The notes beneath the pieces were generated by a model. That model did not search any database. It was given only the letters and a program-made list of their open reading frames with translations, and was not told the origin of the DNA. The position numbers and the translations under genes are program-made. Shown piece by piece: positions 21,779 to 30,229 of a DNA stretch of 36,194 nt. How positions within the stretch are numbered: position 1 is the stretch's first letter; the number at the start of each line of letters is the position of its first letter. The stretch is from Spirochaetaceae bacterium UBA1306 (lineage in GTDB: Bacteria > Spirochaetota > Spirochaetia > Treponematales > Rectinemataceae), in contig DBTW01000126.1 in NCBI GenBank assembly GCA_002307245.1, forward strand, positions 1-36,194, written 5' to 3'.

Positions 21779-22971
21779 CCGCGGTGAAGTTGATGAGCGC
21801 CTCGCTGCGCAGCATCTTCCGCAACAAGATGAGGAGCTTCCTCACCTCCCTCGGCATCATCATCGGCGTTGCCTCCGTCATCGTGATGGTGGCCGTGGGC
21901 TCGGGCTCCCAGGCCCAGATCAAGGCACAGATATCCTCGATGGGCACCAACCTCCTCATGGTGATGCCTCCCAGGGGGCCGCGCGAGGCCAACCGGATGA
22001 CGATGGCCGACGTCGAGAAGATCAAGGCCGAGGCCAGCTACATCTCGGCTATCTCCGGCTCGGTCACCCTAAACAGCTCCAAAGTGGTCGGCGGTTCCGG
22101 CTACTGGTCGACCTCGGTCAACGGCGTCGAGCCCGACTACCTGACGATCAAGCAGCGCTCGGTAGCCTCGGGCGATTTCTTCACGGAGAAGGACGAGGAG
22201 GCCAGGAGCAAGGTGGCCGTGATAGGCGCGACGGTAGCCGCCAAGCTCTTCGCCGGCCAGGACCCCATCGGCCAGACGGTCCGCATCGAGACCACGCCCT
22301 TCACGATCATCGGGGTCCTCGCCAAGAAAGGATCGACCGGCATGGGCCAGGACCAGGACGACGTCGTGATGGTGCCCCTCCAGACCGCGGTCAACAGGCT
22401 TATGAAGGATCGCCAGATCGGCACCATAGAGATGAGCGTCGTCCGCGAGGACCTGATGGCCCAGGCCCAGGCCGAGGTCACGGCCATCCTCCGCGAGTCG
22501 CACAAGCTGGCCGACGGCGTCGACGCCGACTTCGACGTGATGAACCAGTCGGAGATCATCGCCACGGCCTCGGAGACTTCCGCGACCCTCACCTCCCTCC
22601 TCGCGGCCATAGCGGGGGTGTCCCTCATCGTCGGCGGCATAGGCATCATGAACATCATGCTCGTATCGGTCACCGAGCGCACGCGGGAGATCGGGATCAG
22701 GATGTCGGTCGGAGCCAGGAGGCGCGACATCCTCCTGCAGTTCCTCTCCGAGTCAGTCATCTTGAGCCTTTTGGGGGGCCTCATCGGAATCCTCCTCGCC
22801 CTGGGCCTCGCCTACGCCCTGACCAACTTCTTCAGCATCCCCGCCTTGGTGAGCCCTGTCGTGATCGCCGCATCGGCCGGTTTCGCGGCGGCGGTGGGCA
22901 TCTTCTTCGGCTTCTATCCCGCCAGGAAGGCAGCGAATCTCTACCCGATCGAAGCCCTGCGCTTCGAGTAA
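21775..22971 (+). CDS. ABC transporter permease, MacB/FtsX type
   Basis: This 398-residue inner-membrane protein follows the MacB permease plan. A first membrane segment (about residues 20-42, SLGIIIGVASVIVMVAVGSG) is followed by a large periplasmic MacB-PCD domain (about 45-270). Three C-terminal membrane segments form the FtsX domain, with GGIGIMNIMLVSVTERTREI and a GARRRDILLQFLSESVILS stretch. ATG 21775 overlaps the ATPase stop by four bases; the frame is open a little further upstream. Such pumps move substrates from periplasm to outside through TolC by mechanical pumping. The substrate is not evident. Confidence 0.95.
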   Translation: MTAVKLMSASLRSIFRNKMRSFLTSLGIIIGVASVIVMVAVGSGSQAQIKAQISSMGTNLLMVMPPRGPREANRMTMADVEKIKAEASYISAISGSVTLNSSKVVGGSGYWSTSVNGVEPDYLTIKQRSVASGDFFTEKDEEARSKVAVIGATVAAKLFAGQDPIGQTVRIETTPFTIIGVLAKKGSTGMGQDQDDVVMVPLQTAVNRLMKDRQIGTIEMSVVREDLMAQAQAEVTAILRESHKLADGVDADFDVMNQSEIIATASETSATLTSLLAAIAGVSLIVGGIGIMNIMLVSVTERTREIGIRMSVGARRRDILLQFLSESVILSLLGGLIGILLALGLAYALTNFFSIPALVSPVVIAASAGFAAAVGIFFGFYPARKAANLYPIEALRFE

Positions 22972-22980
22972 AAGGAGCCC

Positions 22981-24309
22981 ATGATGAAAGCGTCATTTCG
23001 CGCGGCCCTGGCCGTCGCAATCATATCGATCCTCGCGGCGCCCTTGGCCGCGACCGAGGGCAGGCTCGACCTGCAGAAGGCCCGGGAGCTCGCGCTCGCG
23101 CGCTCCGCTACAGTCCAGAAGGCCCAGCTGGCCGTCGACTCCGCCCTCCTCGCGAAGCAGGCCAAGGCCAACGCCTTCCTGCCCTCAGTCTCGGCCTCGG
23201 CGGGGGGGGCGCTCGATTACTCTGCGGCATCGGCCTCCGAGGGACTCTCGGCCTCGGCCAAGCTCGCCGCGACGGAAACCGTCTATGACGGCGGCAAGAG
23301 CGCGACCCTCGTCAAGGACGCGGGCCTCGCGGCCGACTCGTCGAGGGAGGATCTGCGCGCCGCCAGGCTCGAGATCGTCGGCCAGGCCGACTCGGCCTTC
23401 TTCGCCGCGCTCAAGGCGTCGGCCTCAGTCGAGGCAGCGGTCGGCGACCTCGACGCCGCGAAGCTGCGCCTCGAAATAGCCCGGGCCAAGGCCGAGGCGG
23501 GTGTCCTCGCCAAATCGGACTACCTCATGGCCGAGTCCGAGGCGGCCGCCTGCCAGACCGCCCTGACCAAGGCCAAGAAGACCCTCGCCTCGGCCAGGGC
23601 CAAGCTGGCCTCGCTGACTGGCCTGCCGGCCGCGACCGAACTCGAGCCGATCGACTTCTCGGCCTACGACGCCCTCATAGCTAGGCTCGCCGCGCTGGAC
23701 GATGCCGCGGCCGACGGCCTCGCTTCCGCCTACGCCGGACTCGCCGCCGCGAACAGCCCCAGCCTCGCAGGCACTGCCCTCGCGGGGCAACGGGCGAAGC
23801 TGGCCGTCGCGCTCGCCAAGGCTGCCTACCTCCCCACGCTCAGCGCCGGCCTGTCGCAATCGGTGGACTACGGCGCGTCCTCGGGTATCGCCCTGGGCCA
23901 GGGAAGCGTCACCCTCACCGCCACCTTGAGCCTCGACCTGTGGAACACGAAGAACGCCGTCGAGACAGCCAAGGTCGCCGCCTCGAGCGCGGCCCTCGAC
24001 GCGGGAGAGAGCGCGCGGACCAGCCGGCTCGACATCGAGGTCGCGGTCAACGAACTCCTCGCCTCGGTCAGGTCGATCTCGTCGTCGGCCAAGGCTCTCG
24101 AGTACGCCGACAGCAATTACCGCAGCGTGCTCGAGAAATTCAAGCTCTCGTCCGCCTCCGCCTCCGAGCTCTCGACCGCGGAGGCCCTCGTGAGCACGGA
24201 CAAGACGGCCCTCATCGGCGCCCGTTACGACTTTCTCTCCTGCCTTTCTGACATCAGGGGCCTGGCCGGCCTCGAGGGCGACTCCGAGATCCTGGCGGCG
24301 ATACCGTGA
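22981..24309 (+). CDS. TolC-family outer-membrane channel protein
   Basis: The 442-residue protein has a signal peptide (about residues 1-24, ending near PLAATEG) and two repeats of the TolC helical-barrel plan. Typical segments are LDLQKARELALARSATVQKAQ, ETVYDGGKSATLVKDAG and ARAKAEAGVLAKSDYLMAE (fewest mismatches to the OEP family). A second half begins near VALAKAAYLPTLSAGLS. It is unusually rich in Ala and Ser. It starts at ATG 22981 or 22984 after AAAGGAG and lies 9 bases after the permease. It completes a three-part export complex through the outer membrane. Confidence 0.9.
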   Translation: MMKASFRAALAVAIISILAAPLAATEGRLDLQKARELALARSATVQKAQLAVDSALLAKQAKANAFLPSVSASAGGALDYSAASASEGLSASAKLAATETVYDGGKSATLVKDAGLAADSSREDLRAARLEIVGQADSAFFAALKASASVEAAVGDLDAAKLRLEIARAKAEAGVLAKSDYLMAESEAAACQTALTKAKKTLASARAKLASLTGLPAATELEPIDFSAYDALIARLAALDDAAADGLASAYAGLAAANSPSLAGTALAGQRAKLAVALAKAAYLPTLSAGLSQSVDYGASSGIALGQGSVTLTATLSLDLWNTKNAVETAKVAASSAALDAGESARTSRLDIEVAVNELLASVRSISSSAKALEYADSNYRSVLEKFKLSSASASELSTAEALVSTDKTALIGARYDFLSCLSDIRGLAGLEGDSEILAAIP

Positions 24310-24327
24310 TGCTGCTATCATGACGGC

Positions 24328-25644
24328 ATGCCCGGGAACAAAGACATGAGGAAATCGCTCGCATCGATCGGTCTCGCCGCGCTGGCCTTCGGCCTGTTCA
24401 GCGGCCTCAACGCGGCCATATTCAAGAGCATGGCCGAGAGGGCCCGCCTCGAGAGCCGGAACGACGGCGAGAGGACCTTGAACCTCCTCCTCGCCGGCCT
24501 CCGGGACCACGACGACTTCGGCTCCGCCATTGAGAGCGTCGAGTCGCTGCGGCAGAAGGTCCTGGGCATCGGCGCCTACGCGGACGACGGGACCAAGGCC
24601 TATTCCTGGGGTAAGGTACCGGACTCCTATAGCCTGTCCTCCGCGGGCGAGTCGTTGGCGGGCGAGCCCGTCAGGCTCTACGTCGAGAACAGGGAGAACG
24701 ACTCCCTCGTGCTCATACTCCATCCCTTCCGCGTCGGCCCCCCGCCGCCGCCCGATGGATCGACCAAAGCCCAGCCCGGCGCGGTCGCGAAGGGCAGCCC
24801 GCCCTCGGGCTTCCTCTTCACAACCCTCAAGAAGGCCGAGCTCGTCTATCTCGAGATACGCGACCCGAGCTATTGGAGGAACCGTCGGGCGGGGGAGATT
24901 CTCTTCCCCATCATCGAGCTCGCCTTGGCCGCGATGATCGCCTTCGTGCGGAGCCTGATCCTCCGCAACGACCAATACAAGCGAAGGATCGAGGAGCAGA
25001 AGAGCCTCGTCGTCCTGGGCACGGCGGCGAGCACCCTGGCTCACGAGATCAAGAATCCCCTCCTCTCCATTCGGCTGCAAACGGGCATCCTCGAGAAGAC
25101 CTGCCCCGAATCGGCGAGACGGGAAATCGGCATCATCAACGACGAGGTCGAGCGCCTGTCCTACCTAAGCCACCGCGTGGGCGACTACCTCCGCGATCCC
25201 GCCGGCAACCCGCGCTCCTTCGATCCCCTCGAGATAGCCCGCGAGGTCGGACAGAGGCTCTGCGGGCGCGAGATATCGTCCGCGCCCGACGCCCCCCCGC
25301 CGGCCGTCCTCGTCGACCCCGAACGCCTGCGCTCCGTGCTCGAGAACCTCGTCCGCAACGCCCTCGAGTCGGGAGGCCCCGAGGAAGGCGTCGCGATCGA
25401 GCTCGGCCCCCACGAGGGCGGCGCCCGCATCGACGTCCTCGACCGCGGCGCTGGCATCGACGCGGAGACGGCGGCCAAGGCCTTCGATCCCTTCTTCACG
25501 ACCAAGAGCCGCGGCACGGGCATAGGCCTCGCGGTCTGCAAGCGCTTCGTCCTCGCGGCGGGCGGCGCGATTTCCCTCGAGGCCAGGCCGGGCGGGGGCT
25601 GCAGGGCGCGCGTCGTCCTGCCGGCCGCGGGAGAGAAAGTATGA
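24328..25644 (+). CDS. Sensor histidine kinase of the export operon
   Basis: This 438-residue kinase has two membrane segments (about residues 10-31 and 190-212) enclosing a periplasmic sensor domain of about 155 residues. The sensor has no recognised family and contains a Pro-rich loop (GPPPPPDGSTKA). The dimerisation domain holds the phospho-acceptor H239 in STLAHEIKNPLLSI. The ATPase domain has ENLVRNALESGG, DRGAGID and TTKSRGTGIGLAVCKRF. Its stop overlaps the response regulator start as ATGA. It probably senses an envelope signal or the pump substrate and phosphorylates the NtrC-type regulator next door. Confidence 0.93.
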   Translation: MPGNKDMRKSLASIGLAALAFGLFSGLNAAIFKSMAERARLESRNDGERTLNLLLAGLRDHDDFGSAIESVESLRQKVLGIGAYADDGTKAYSWGKVPDSYSLSSAGESLAGEPVRLYVENRENDSLVLILHPFRVGPPPPPDGSTKAQPGAVAKGSPPSGFLFTTLKKAELVYLEIRDPSYWRNRRAGEILFPIIELALAAMIAFVRSLILRNDQYKRRIEEQKSLVVLGTAASTLAHEIKNPLLSIRLQTGILEKTCPESARREIGIINDEVERLSYLSHRVGDYLRDPAGNPRSFDPLEIAREVGQRLCGREISSAPDAPPPAVLVDPERLRSVLENLVRNALESGGPEEGVAIELGPHEGGARIDVLDRGAGIDAETAAKAFDPFFTTKSRGTGIGLAVCKRFVLAAGGAISLEARPGGGCRARVVLPAAGEKV

Positions 25645-26990
25645 GGCTCCTCATCGTCGACGACGAGCGCAACATCCGCGAGAGCCTGCAGCGCATCTTC
25701 GGCCTCGAGGGCATCGATTCGAGCGCGGCCGCCGACGGCAGCGAGGCCCTGGCGCTGCTGAAGTCCGAGGCCTTCGACGCGGTCGTGACCGACCTGCGCA
25801 TGCCGGTCATGGGCGGACAGGAGCTCCTCGAGGCCATGCGGTCCGAGGGCCTTCGCTGCCCCGTCGTGATGATCTCCGCGATCGGCGAGATCAACGACGC
25901 GGTGAGCGCCCTGAAATCGGGCGCGGCGGACTACCTGATCAAGCCATTCAATCCCGACGAGCTCATCCTCAAGGTCAGGGCCGCCGTCGGCAACCGGCGG
26001 CGCGAGGACCGGATCGAGGCGGGCGCCAGGACGGACGGATCGGCTTCGCGCTTCATCGGCGAGGGCGAGGCGGCCCGCGCCCTCAAGCGCGGCATCGCCA
26101 AGATAGCCGGCACCGACACGACGGTGCTGATCACGGGGGAGAGCGGCTCGGGCAAGGAGGTGGTCGCGCGGGAGATCCACGCGCGTTCCCCCCGCTCGGC
26201 CGAGCCCTTCGTGGCCGTGAACGTCGGCGGCGTCCACGAGAACCTGATGGAGAGCGAGCTCTTCGGCCACGAGAGGGGTTCCTTCACCGGGGCCGACTCG
26301 CGGAAGGTGGGCCTCTTCGAGCTCGCGGGGGCGGGCACCCTCTTCCTCGACGAGATAGGCGAGATGCCCCTGCCCCTCCAGGTCAAGCTCCTTCGCGTGC
26401 TGCAGGACCGCAGGATCCGTCGCCTCGGGGGCACGAGCGACATCCCGGTCCGCGCGCGCATCCTCTCGGCCACCAACAAGGACATCGAGGACATGGTGCG
26501 CGATGGGCGCTTCAGGGAGGACCTGTATTACAGGCTCAATGTCGCGCGCGTCGCGGTTCCGCCCCTCCGCGAGCGCATGGAGGACCTGCCCCTGCTCGCG
26601 GGCTTCCTCCTGGAGAAGCTCCGCTCGCGCATGGGCAAGGGCGAGGCTCGGCTCGGCGAGGACGCTATGGACGCCCTCTCGGCCTACTCCTTCCCGGGCA
26701 ACGTCCGAGAACTAGAGAACATCCTCGAGCGCGCCCTGATCTACTCCGAGGGCGGGACGATCCTCGCGGCCGACCTGGACTTCGGGACCGTCCGGAGGGA
26801 CTCGGCGAGGGCCGCGGCGCCGAAGGCCCGCGTCGAAGGCGCCGCCGGCGGGTCCCTCGACGACGCGGAGCGCGAGGCGATAGCGAAGGCCCTCGAGAAG
26901 TTCGACGGAAACCGCACGAAGGCGGCCGGGGCGCTCGGCATCAGCCGAAGGACCATACTCTACCGGATCAAGCGGTACGGCCTGGGCTAA
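25641..26990 (+). CDS. NtrC-family sigma-54-dependent response regulator
   Basis: The 449-residue regulator has three domains. The receiver (residues 1-120) has D7-D8 and phospho-acceptor D51 (VVTDLRMP). The sigma-54 AAA+ domain (about 140-375) has Walker A GESGSGKE (166-173), the sigma-54 contact loop GSFTGA (213-218, normally GAFTGA), Walker B GTLFLDEIGEMP and RFREDLYYRLN. The C-terminal Fis-type helix-turn-helix (about 405-449) has NRTKAAGALGISRRTILYRI. Its presence at the end of an operon headed by a sigma-54 promoter and palindromic sites implies positive autoregulation. It shares four bases (CTAA) with the convergent pxpA stop. Confidence 0.96.
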   Translation: MRLLIVDDERNIRESLQRIFGLEGIDSSAAADGSEALALLKSEAFDAVVTDLRMPVMGGQELLEAMRSEGLRCPVVMISAIGEINDAVSALKSGAADYLIKPFNPDELILKVRAAVGNRRREDRIEAGARTDGSASRFIGEGEAARALKRGIAKIAGTDTTVLITGESGSGKEVVAREIHARSPRSAEPFVAVNVGGVHENLMESELFGHERGSFTGADSRKVGLFELAGAGTLFLDEIGEMPLPLQVKLLRVLQDRRIRRLGGTSDIPVRARILSATNKDIEDMVRDGRFREDLYYRLNVARVAVPPLRERMEDLPLLAGFLLEKLRSRMGKGEARLGEDAMDALSAYSFPGNVRELENILERALIYSEGGTILAADLDFGTVRRDSARAAAPKARVEGAAGGSLDDAEREAIAKALEKFDGNRTKAAGALGISRRTILYRIKRYGLG

Positions 26991-27742
26991 AGGGGCGCGA
27001 TCTCGACGCCCTCGGCCTCCAGGGCCCGACGGATCTCCCGCGCGAAGGCCAGGGCCTTGGGCCCGTCGCCGTGGACGCAGATCGAGTCGACCTCGACGGG
27101 GATGGTCTTGCCCGTGATCGCCTCGACCTTCCCCTCGATCACCATCCGGAGGACGCGGGCTATCGCCACGCCCTCGTCCGCGATCATGGCCCCGGGCTTG
27201 GAGCGGGCGACGAGGGAGCCATCCTCCTCGTAGGCGCGGTCGGCGAAGACCTCGCGCGCCGAGGCGAGGCCGAGCTCGCCGGCCGCGCGCAGCATCGCGC
27301 CGCCCGAGAGCCCGAGGATCACGAGCGAGGGGTCGAAGTCGCGCACGGCCCCGCAGACGGCGAGGGCCAGCTCGTGGTCCTTGCCAGCCATGTTGTAGAG
27401 GGCGCCGTGGGGCTTCACGTGGCGCAAGGCGAGGCCCTCGGCCCTGCAGAAGGCGGCGAGGGCGCCGATCTGGTAGAGCACGCAGTCCCTCGCCTCGGCG
27501 GGCGAGAGCCCCATGTCCCGCCGCCCGAAGCCCTGCAGGTCGGGGAAGCCGGGGTGCGCGCCGATCGCGACGCCCGCCGCCTTGGCGAGGCGGACGGTCA
27601 TCCGCATCACGCCCGGGTCCGAGGCGTGGAAGCCGCAGGCCACGTTGGCCGAGGAGACGTGGCGGATGACTTCCCCGTCCATGCCCATGGTATAGGCCCC
27701 GAAGCTCTCCCCGAGGTCGCAGTTGAGATCGACGCGGCGCAT
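26987..27742 (-). CDS. pxpA: 5-oxoprolinase subunit A (LamB/YcsF family)
   Basis: PxpA with PxpB and PxpC forms the bacterial ATP-dependent 5-oxoprolinase that opens 5-oxo-L-proline to L-glutamate. The 251-residue protein shows the YcsF signature DLNCDLGESFGAY at the N-terminus, NVACGFHASDP, GAHPGFPDLQGFGRR, HVKPHGALYN and a C-terminal SICVHGDGPKA. Length is normal. ATG 27742 follows GGGGAGG by 5 bases. It is the last gene of a six-gene operon, 27 bases after the DUF1445 gene. Its stop codon overlaps that of the convergent response regulator, with no terminator between them. Confidence 0.96.
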   Translation of the reverse strand: MRRVDLNCDLGESFGAYTMGMDGEVIRHVSSANVACGFHASDPGVMRMTVRLAKAAGVAIGAHPGFPDLQGFGRRDMGLSPAEARDCVLYQIGALAAFCRAEGLALRHVKPHGALYNMAGKDHELALAVCGAVRDFDPSLVILGLSGGAMLRAAGELGLASAREVFADRAYEEDGSLVARSKPGAMIADEGVAIARVLRMVIEGKVEAITGKTIPVEVDSICVHGDGPKALAFAREIRRALEAEGVEIAPL

Positions 27743-27769
27743 GCTCGCCTCCCCGGGCCCGGCCCGATG

Positions 27770-28555
27770 TCAGTACTTGAGCGCGACGTTCTTCACGTCG
27801 CTGATGAACATGTGCCCGGGCGCGTGCGTGATGGCTATCTCCGGCCTCGCGTTCATAATCGCGTCCTGGGGCGTCACGCCGCAGGGCCAGAAGACCGGTA
27901 CCTCTCCGGGCTTGACGGTGACCGCGTCGCCGAAGTCGGGCTTCGAGATGTCCGCGATGCCGATCGCCGCGGGGTCGCCTATGTGCACCGGCGCGCCATG
28001 GACCCTCGGCATCGCGGCGGTGATCACCGCGGCCTTCACCACGAGCTCGTGGGGCATGGGGCGCATGCTCACGACCATGTGGCCATGGAAGATCCCCGCG
28101 GGGACCGAGGCTATGCTGGTGCGATACATGGGCACGTTGCGGCCCTCCTCGATGTGGCGGACGGGCACGCCCGCCTCGAGGAGCTCGGCCTCGAAGGAGA
28201 AGCTGCAGCCGATGAGGAAGGCGACGAAGTCCTTCCGCCACAGCCCGGAGGCGTCCTCGTACTCGCCCTCGAGGACGCCCTTGCGGTACAGCCGGTACTT
28301 GGGGATATCGGTGGCGACGTCCGCCCCGCCCGCGAGGAAGGAGAGCGAGGTGCTGCCCGGGTCGGTGACCTCGAGCAGGGGGCAGGAACGCGGATTGCGC
28401 TGCGTGAAAAGCAGGAAATCGTAGGCGAGCTCCCGGGGCAGCACCGCCAGGTTGGCCTGGGCGTAGCCCGCGCACATGCCCGCCGTCGGGCCCTTGATCT
28501 CGCCCGAGCGTATCCGGGCGCGGGCCTCGGCGGGCCTCATCGCGGAATAGTCCAT
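27770..28555 (-). CDS. DUF1445 (YcsI) family protein, putative hydro-lyase
   Basis: The family is often called putative hydro-lyase, but its reaction is not firmly established. It occurs beside pxp genes, for example ycsI in Bacillus subtilis, and resembles the N-terminal part of eukaryotic D-glutamate cyclase DGLUCY. The 261-residue protein has GPTAGMCAGYAQANLAVLP, GCSFSFEAELLEAG, RHIEEGRNVPMYRTSI and FWPCGVTPQDAI, all family hallmarks. ATG 28555 lies 5 bases after AAGGAGG and is chosen over ATG 28570, which overlaps the pxpC stop. It sits between pxpC and pxpA, so a role in 5-oxoproline or D-glutamate metabolism is likely. Confidence 0.92.
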   Translation of the reverse strand: MDYSAMRPAEARARIRSGEIKGPTAGMCAGYAQANLAVLPRELAYDFLLFTQRNPRSCPLLEVTDPGSTSLSFLAGGADVATDIPKYRLYRKGVLEGEYEDASGLWRKDFVAFLIGCSFSFEAELLEAGVPVRHIEEGRNVPMYRTSIASVPAGIFHGHMVVSMRPMPHELVVKAAVITAAMPRVHGAPVHIGDPAAIGIADISKPDFGDAVTVKPGEVPVFWPCGVTPQDAIMNARPEIAITHAPGHMFISDVKNVALKY

Positions 28556-28566
28556 GTTCGCCTCCT

Positions 28567-29526
28567 TCATGAGCCGAGCCTTCGAGCGAGGGCCGCCAGA
28601 GCGGCCGCCTCGCGCCTGGAGGCGCGTTGCGCGACGCCGAGCGAGACGCGGCTGAACGCGACCCGGTCGCCCGGCCTGCGCTGCGCGAGGGTCCCGAGGT
28701 CCGCGTCGATGACCACGGCGATCTTGGCATAGCCGCCCGTCGTCTGCCTATCCGCGAGCATCGCGATGGGCTGGCCGCCGGAGGGCACCTGGACGCCCCC
28801 GAGGGGGATGCCGTCGGAGACGATGTCGGTCGGGCCCTTCGCTCCCACGGCCGGGCCCTCGAGCACTGAGCCCATGCGGTCCGACCTGGCCGTCACGGCG
28901 TACTCGCCGCCGTAGAAGGCCTCGAGGCCGGCCTCGGTGAAGCTTTCCGCCTGCGGCCCCGGGATGACGCGCAGGACCGCGACGGGCGAGCCGAAGCCCT
29001 CGGCCGGCGCGATGCGGCGTCCCTCGACGCGACGCACCGCGATGCGCAGTGGCGCGAGGGGGGCCGCGAAGCGCAGGAAGTCCCCGGCCTTGAGGCCGCG
29101 CCCGCGATAGCCCCCGATGCCGCAGTTGAGGTTGGTGGACTTGCTCCCCATGACGAGGGGCAGCTCGAGGCCGCCCGCGAACGCGAGGTATGCGCGGCAA
29201 CCCGAGCGCGCGGGGCCGAAGGCGAGGACGTCGCCCGGCTGCACGGCGAAGGAGCGGTACATGGGAGCCGCCTCGCCGTTGAGCCTCGGCTCCATGTCCG
29301 CGCCCGCGATCGCGACCACGTTGCCCAGGGTGAACTCGAGCTCCGCCCCGGCGAGGGTCATCTCGAGCCCGGCCTCCCCGGGCGCGTTCCCCGCGAGCAG
29401 GTTGGCGATGGCCAGGGACTTCAGGTCGAGGGCCCCTCCCTCGGCTATCCCGGAGCGCAGGAAGCCCGGCCGGCCCGAGCCTTGCACGGAAGCGAGCAGG
29501 CCCGGCGAGCGCACGAGGAAGCCCAT
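28567..29526 (-). CDS. pxpC: 5-oxoprolinase subunit C (biotin-dependent carboxyltransferase-like)
   Basis: This 319-residue subunit is homologous to KipA and to the C-terminal half of urea amidolyase-type proteins. It has QGSGRPGFLRSGIAEGGALD near the start, GNVVAIAGADM, GCRAYLAFAGGLELPLVMGS and SDRMGSVLEGP, plus a closing QTTGGYAKIAVV. With PxpB it makes the part of the oxoprolinase that handles the phosphorylated intermediate. ATG 29526 begins one base after the pxpB stop; the longer open frame to 29814 overlaps pxpB and is not used. Confidence 0.95.
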   Translation of the reverse strand: MGFLVRSPGLLASVQGSGRPGFLRSGIAEGGALDLKSLAIANLLAGNAPGEAGLEMTLAGAELEFTLGNVVAIAGADMEPRLNGEAAPMYRSFAVQPGDVLAFGPARSGCRAYLAFAGGLELPLVMGSKSTNLNCGIGGYRGRGLKAGDFLRFAAPLAPLRIAVRRVEGRRIAPAEGFGSPVAVLRVIPGPQAESFTEAGLEAFYGGEYAVTARSDRMGSVLEGPAVGAKGPTDIVSDGIPLGGVQVPSGGQPIAMLADRQTTGGYAKIAVVIDADLGTLAQRRPGDRVAFSRVSLGVAQRASRREAAALAALARRLGS

Positions 29527-29527
29527 G

Positions 29528-30229
29528 CTAGGCCTCCCCCGCCTCGATGCGCGCCTCGAGGTCCAGGAACTCCGCCTCGGAGACGGGCCTGAACCTGATG
29601 CGGTCGCCCGCGCCGTAGAGGAAGGGCGGGTCGCGATCGGGATCGTAGGGCCGGAGCGGAGTCCGCCCGATGAGGCGCCAGCCCCCAGGCGAGCGCTGGG
29701 GGTAGATCCCGGTCTGCGCGCCGCCGATGCCCACGGAGCCCGCGGGGATGGCTTTCCTGGGCGTCGGGAGCCGAGGCGTGGCAAGGGCCTCGTCCATGCC
29801 GCCGAGGTAGGCAAAGCCCGGCAGGAAGCCGAGCATGTAGATGCGGTAGTCCCGGGAGCAGTGGCGCGCCACCACTTCTTCCTCGCTCAGGCCCGCGTGG
29901 CGCACCACGTCGGGGAGGTCCTCGCCGTAGGGCCCGCCGTAGGCGACCGGTATCTCGACGACGCGCGCCGGGCCCGCCCCGGCCGGCGCCCCGCCGTCGG
30001 CTAAGCGTCGGAGCCTGCGGGCCAGGGAACGGAAGCTCGCGCGATCGGGATCGTAGCGCACGAGGAGGGAGCGGTACGTGGGCTGAGTCTCGAGGACGCC
30101 CTCGATCCGCTCGGACTGGAGGCGCCCATCGAGGGCGAGGACCGCGTCGTTGAGCTCCTCGCTGATCTCCTCGCCGAAGGAGACCACGATGGCGCGGTCC
30201 CCGGCGGGGGCGACCGAGGGCCTAGGCAC
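29528..30229 (-). CDS. pxpB: 5-oxoprolinase subunit B (KipI family)
   Basis: The 233-residue protein starts VAPAGDRAIVVSFGEEIS after a short lead and shows the KipI-family core: TYRSLLVRYDP, IPVAYGGPYGEDLPDV, YMLGFLPGFAYLGGMD and IPAGSVGIGGAQTGIYP, then GGWRLIGRTP. In B. subtilis the homologue was first known as an inhibitor of the sporulation kinase KinA; with PxpA and PxpC present, the oxoprolinase role applies. It starts with GTG 30229, overlapping the stop of the D-glutamate cyclase gene by 8 bases, so translation is probably coupled. Confidence 0.95.
   Translation of the reverse strand: MPRPSVAPAGDRAIVVSFGEEISEELNDAVLALDGRLQSERIEGVLETQPTYRSLLVRYDPDRASFRSLARRLRRLADGGAPAGAGPARVVEIPVAYGGPYGEDLPDVVRHAGLSEEEVVARHCSRDYRIYMLGFLPGFAYLGGMDEALATPRLPTPRKAIPAGSVGIGGAQTGIYPQRSPGGWRLIGRTPLRPYDPDRDPPFLYGAGDRIRFRPVSEAEFLDLEARIEAGEA

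Noticed and set aside
27071..28732. 553-residue open frame on the plus strand
   Set aside because: It covers pxpA and the DUF1445 gene in antisense; those two have clear family motifs and this frame has none.
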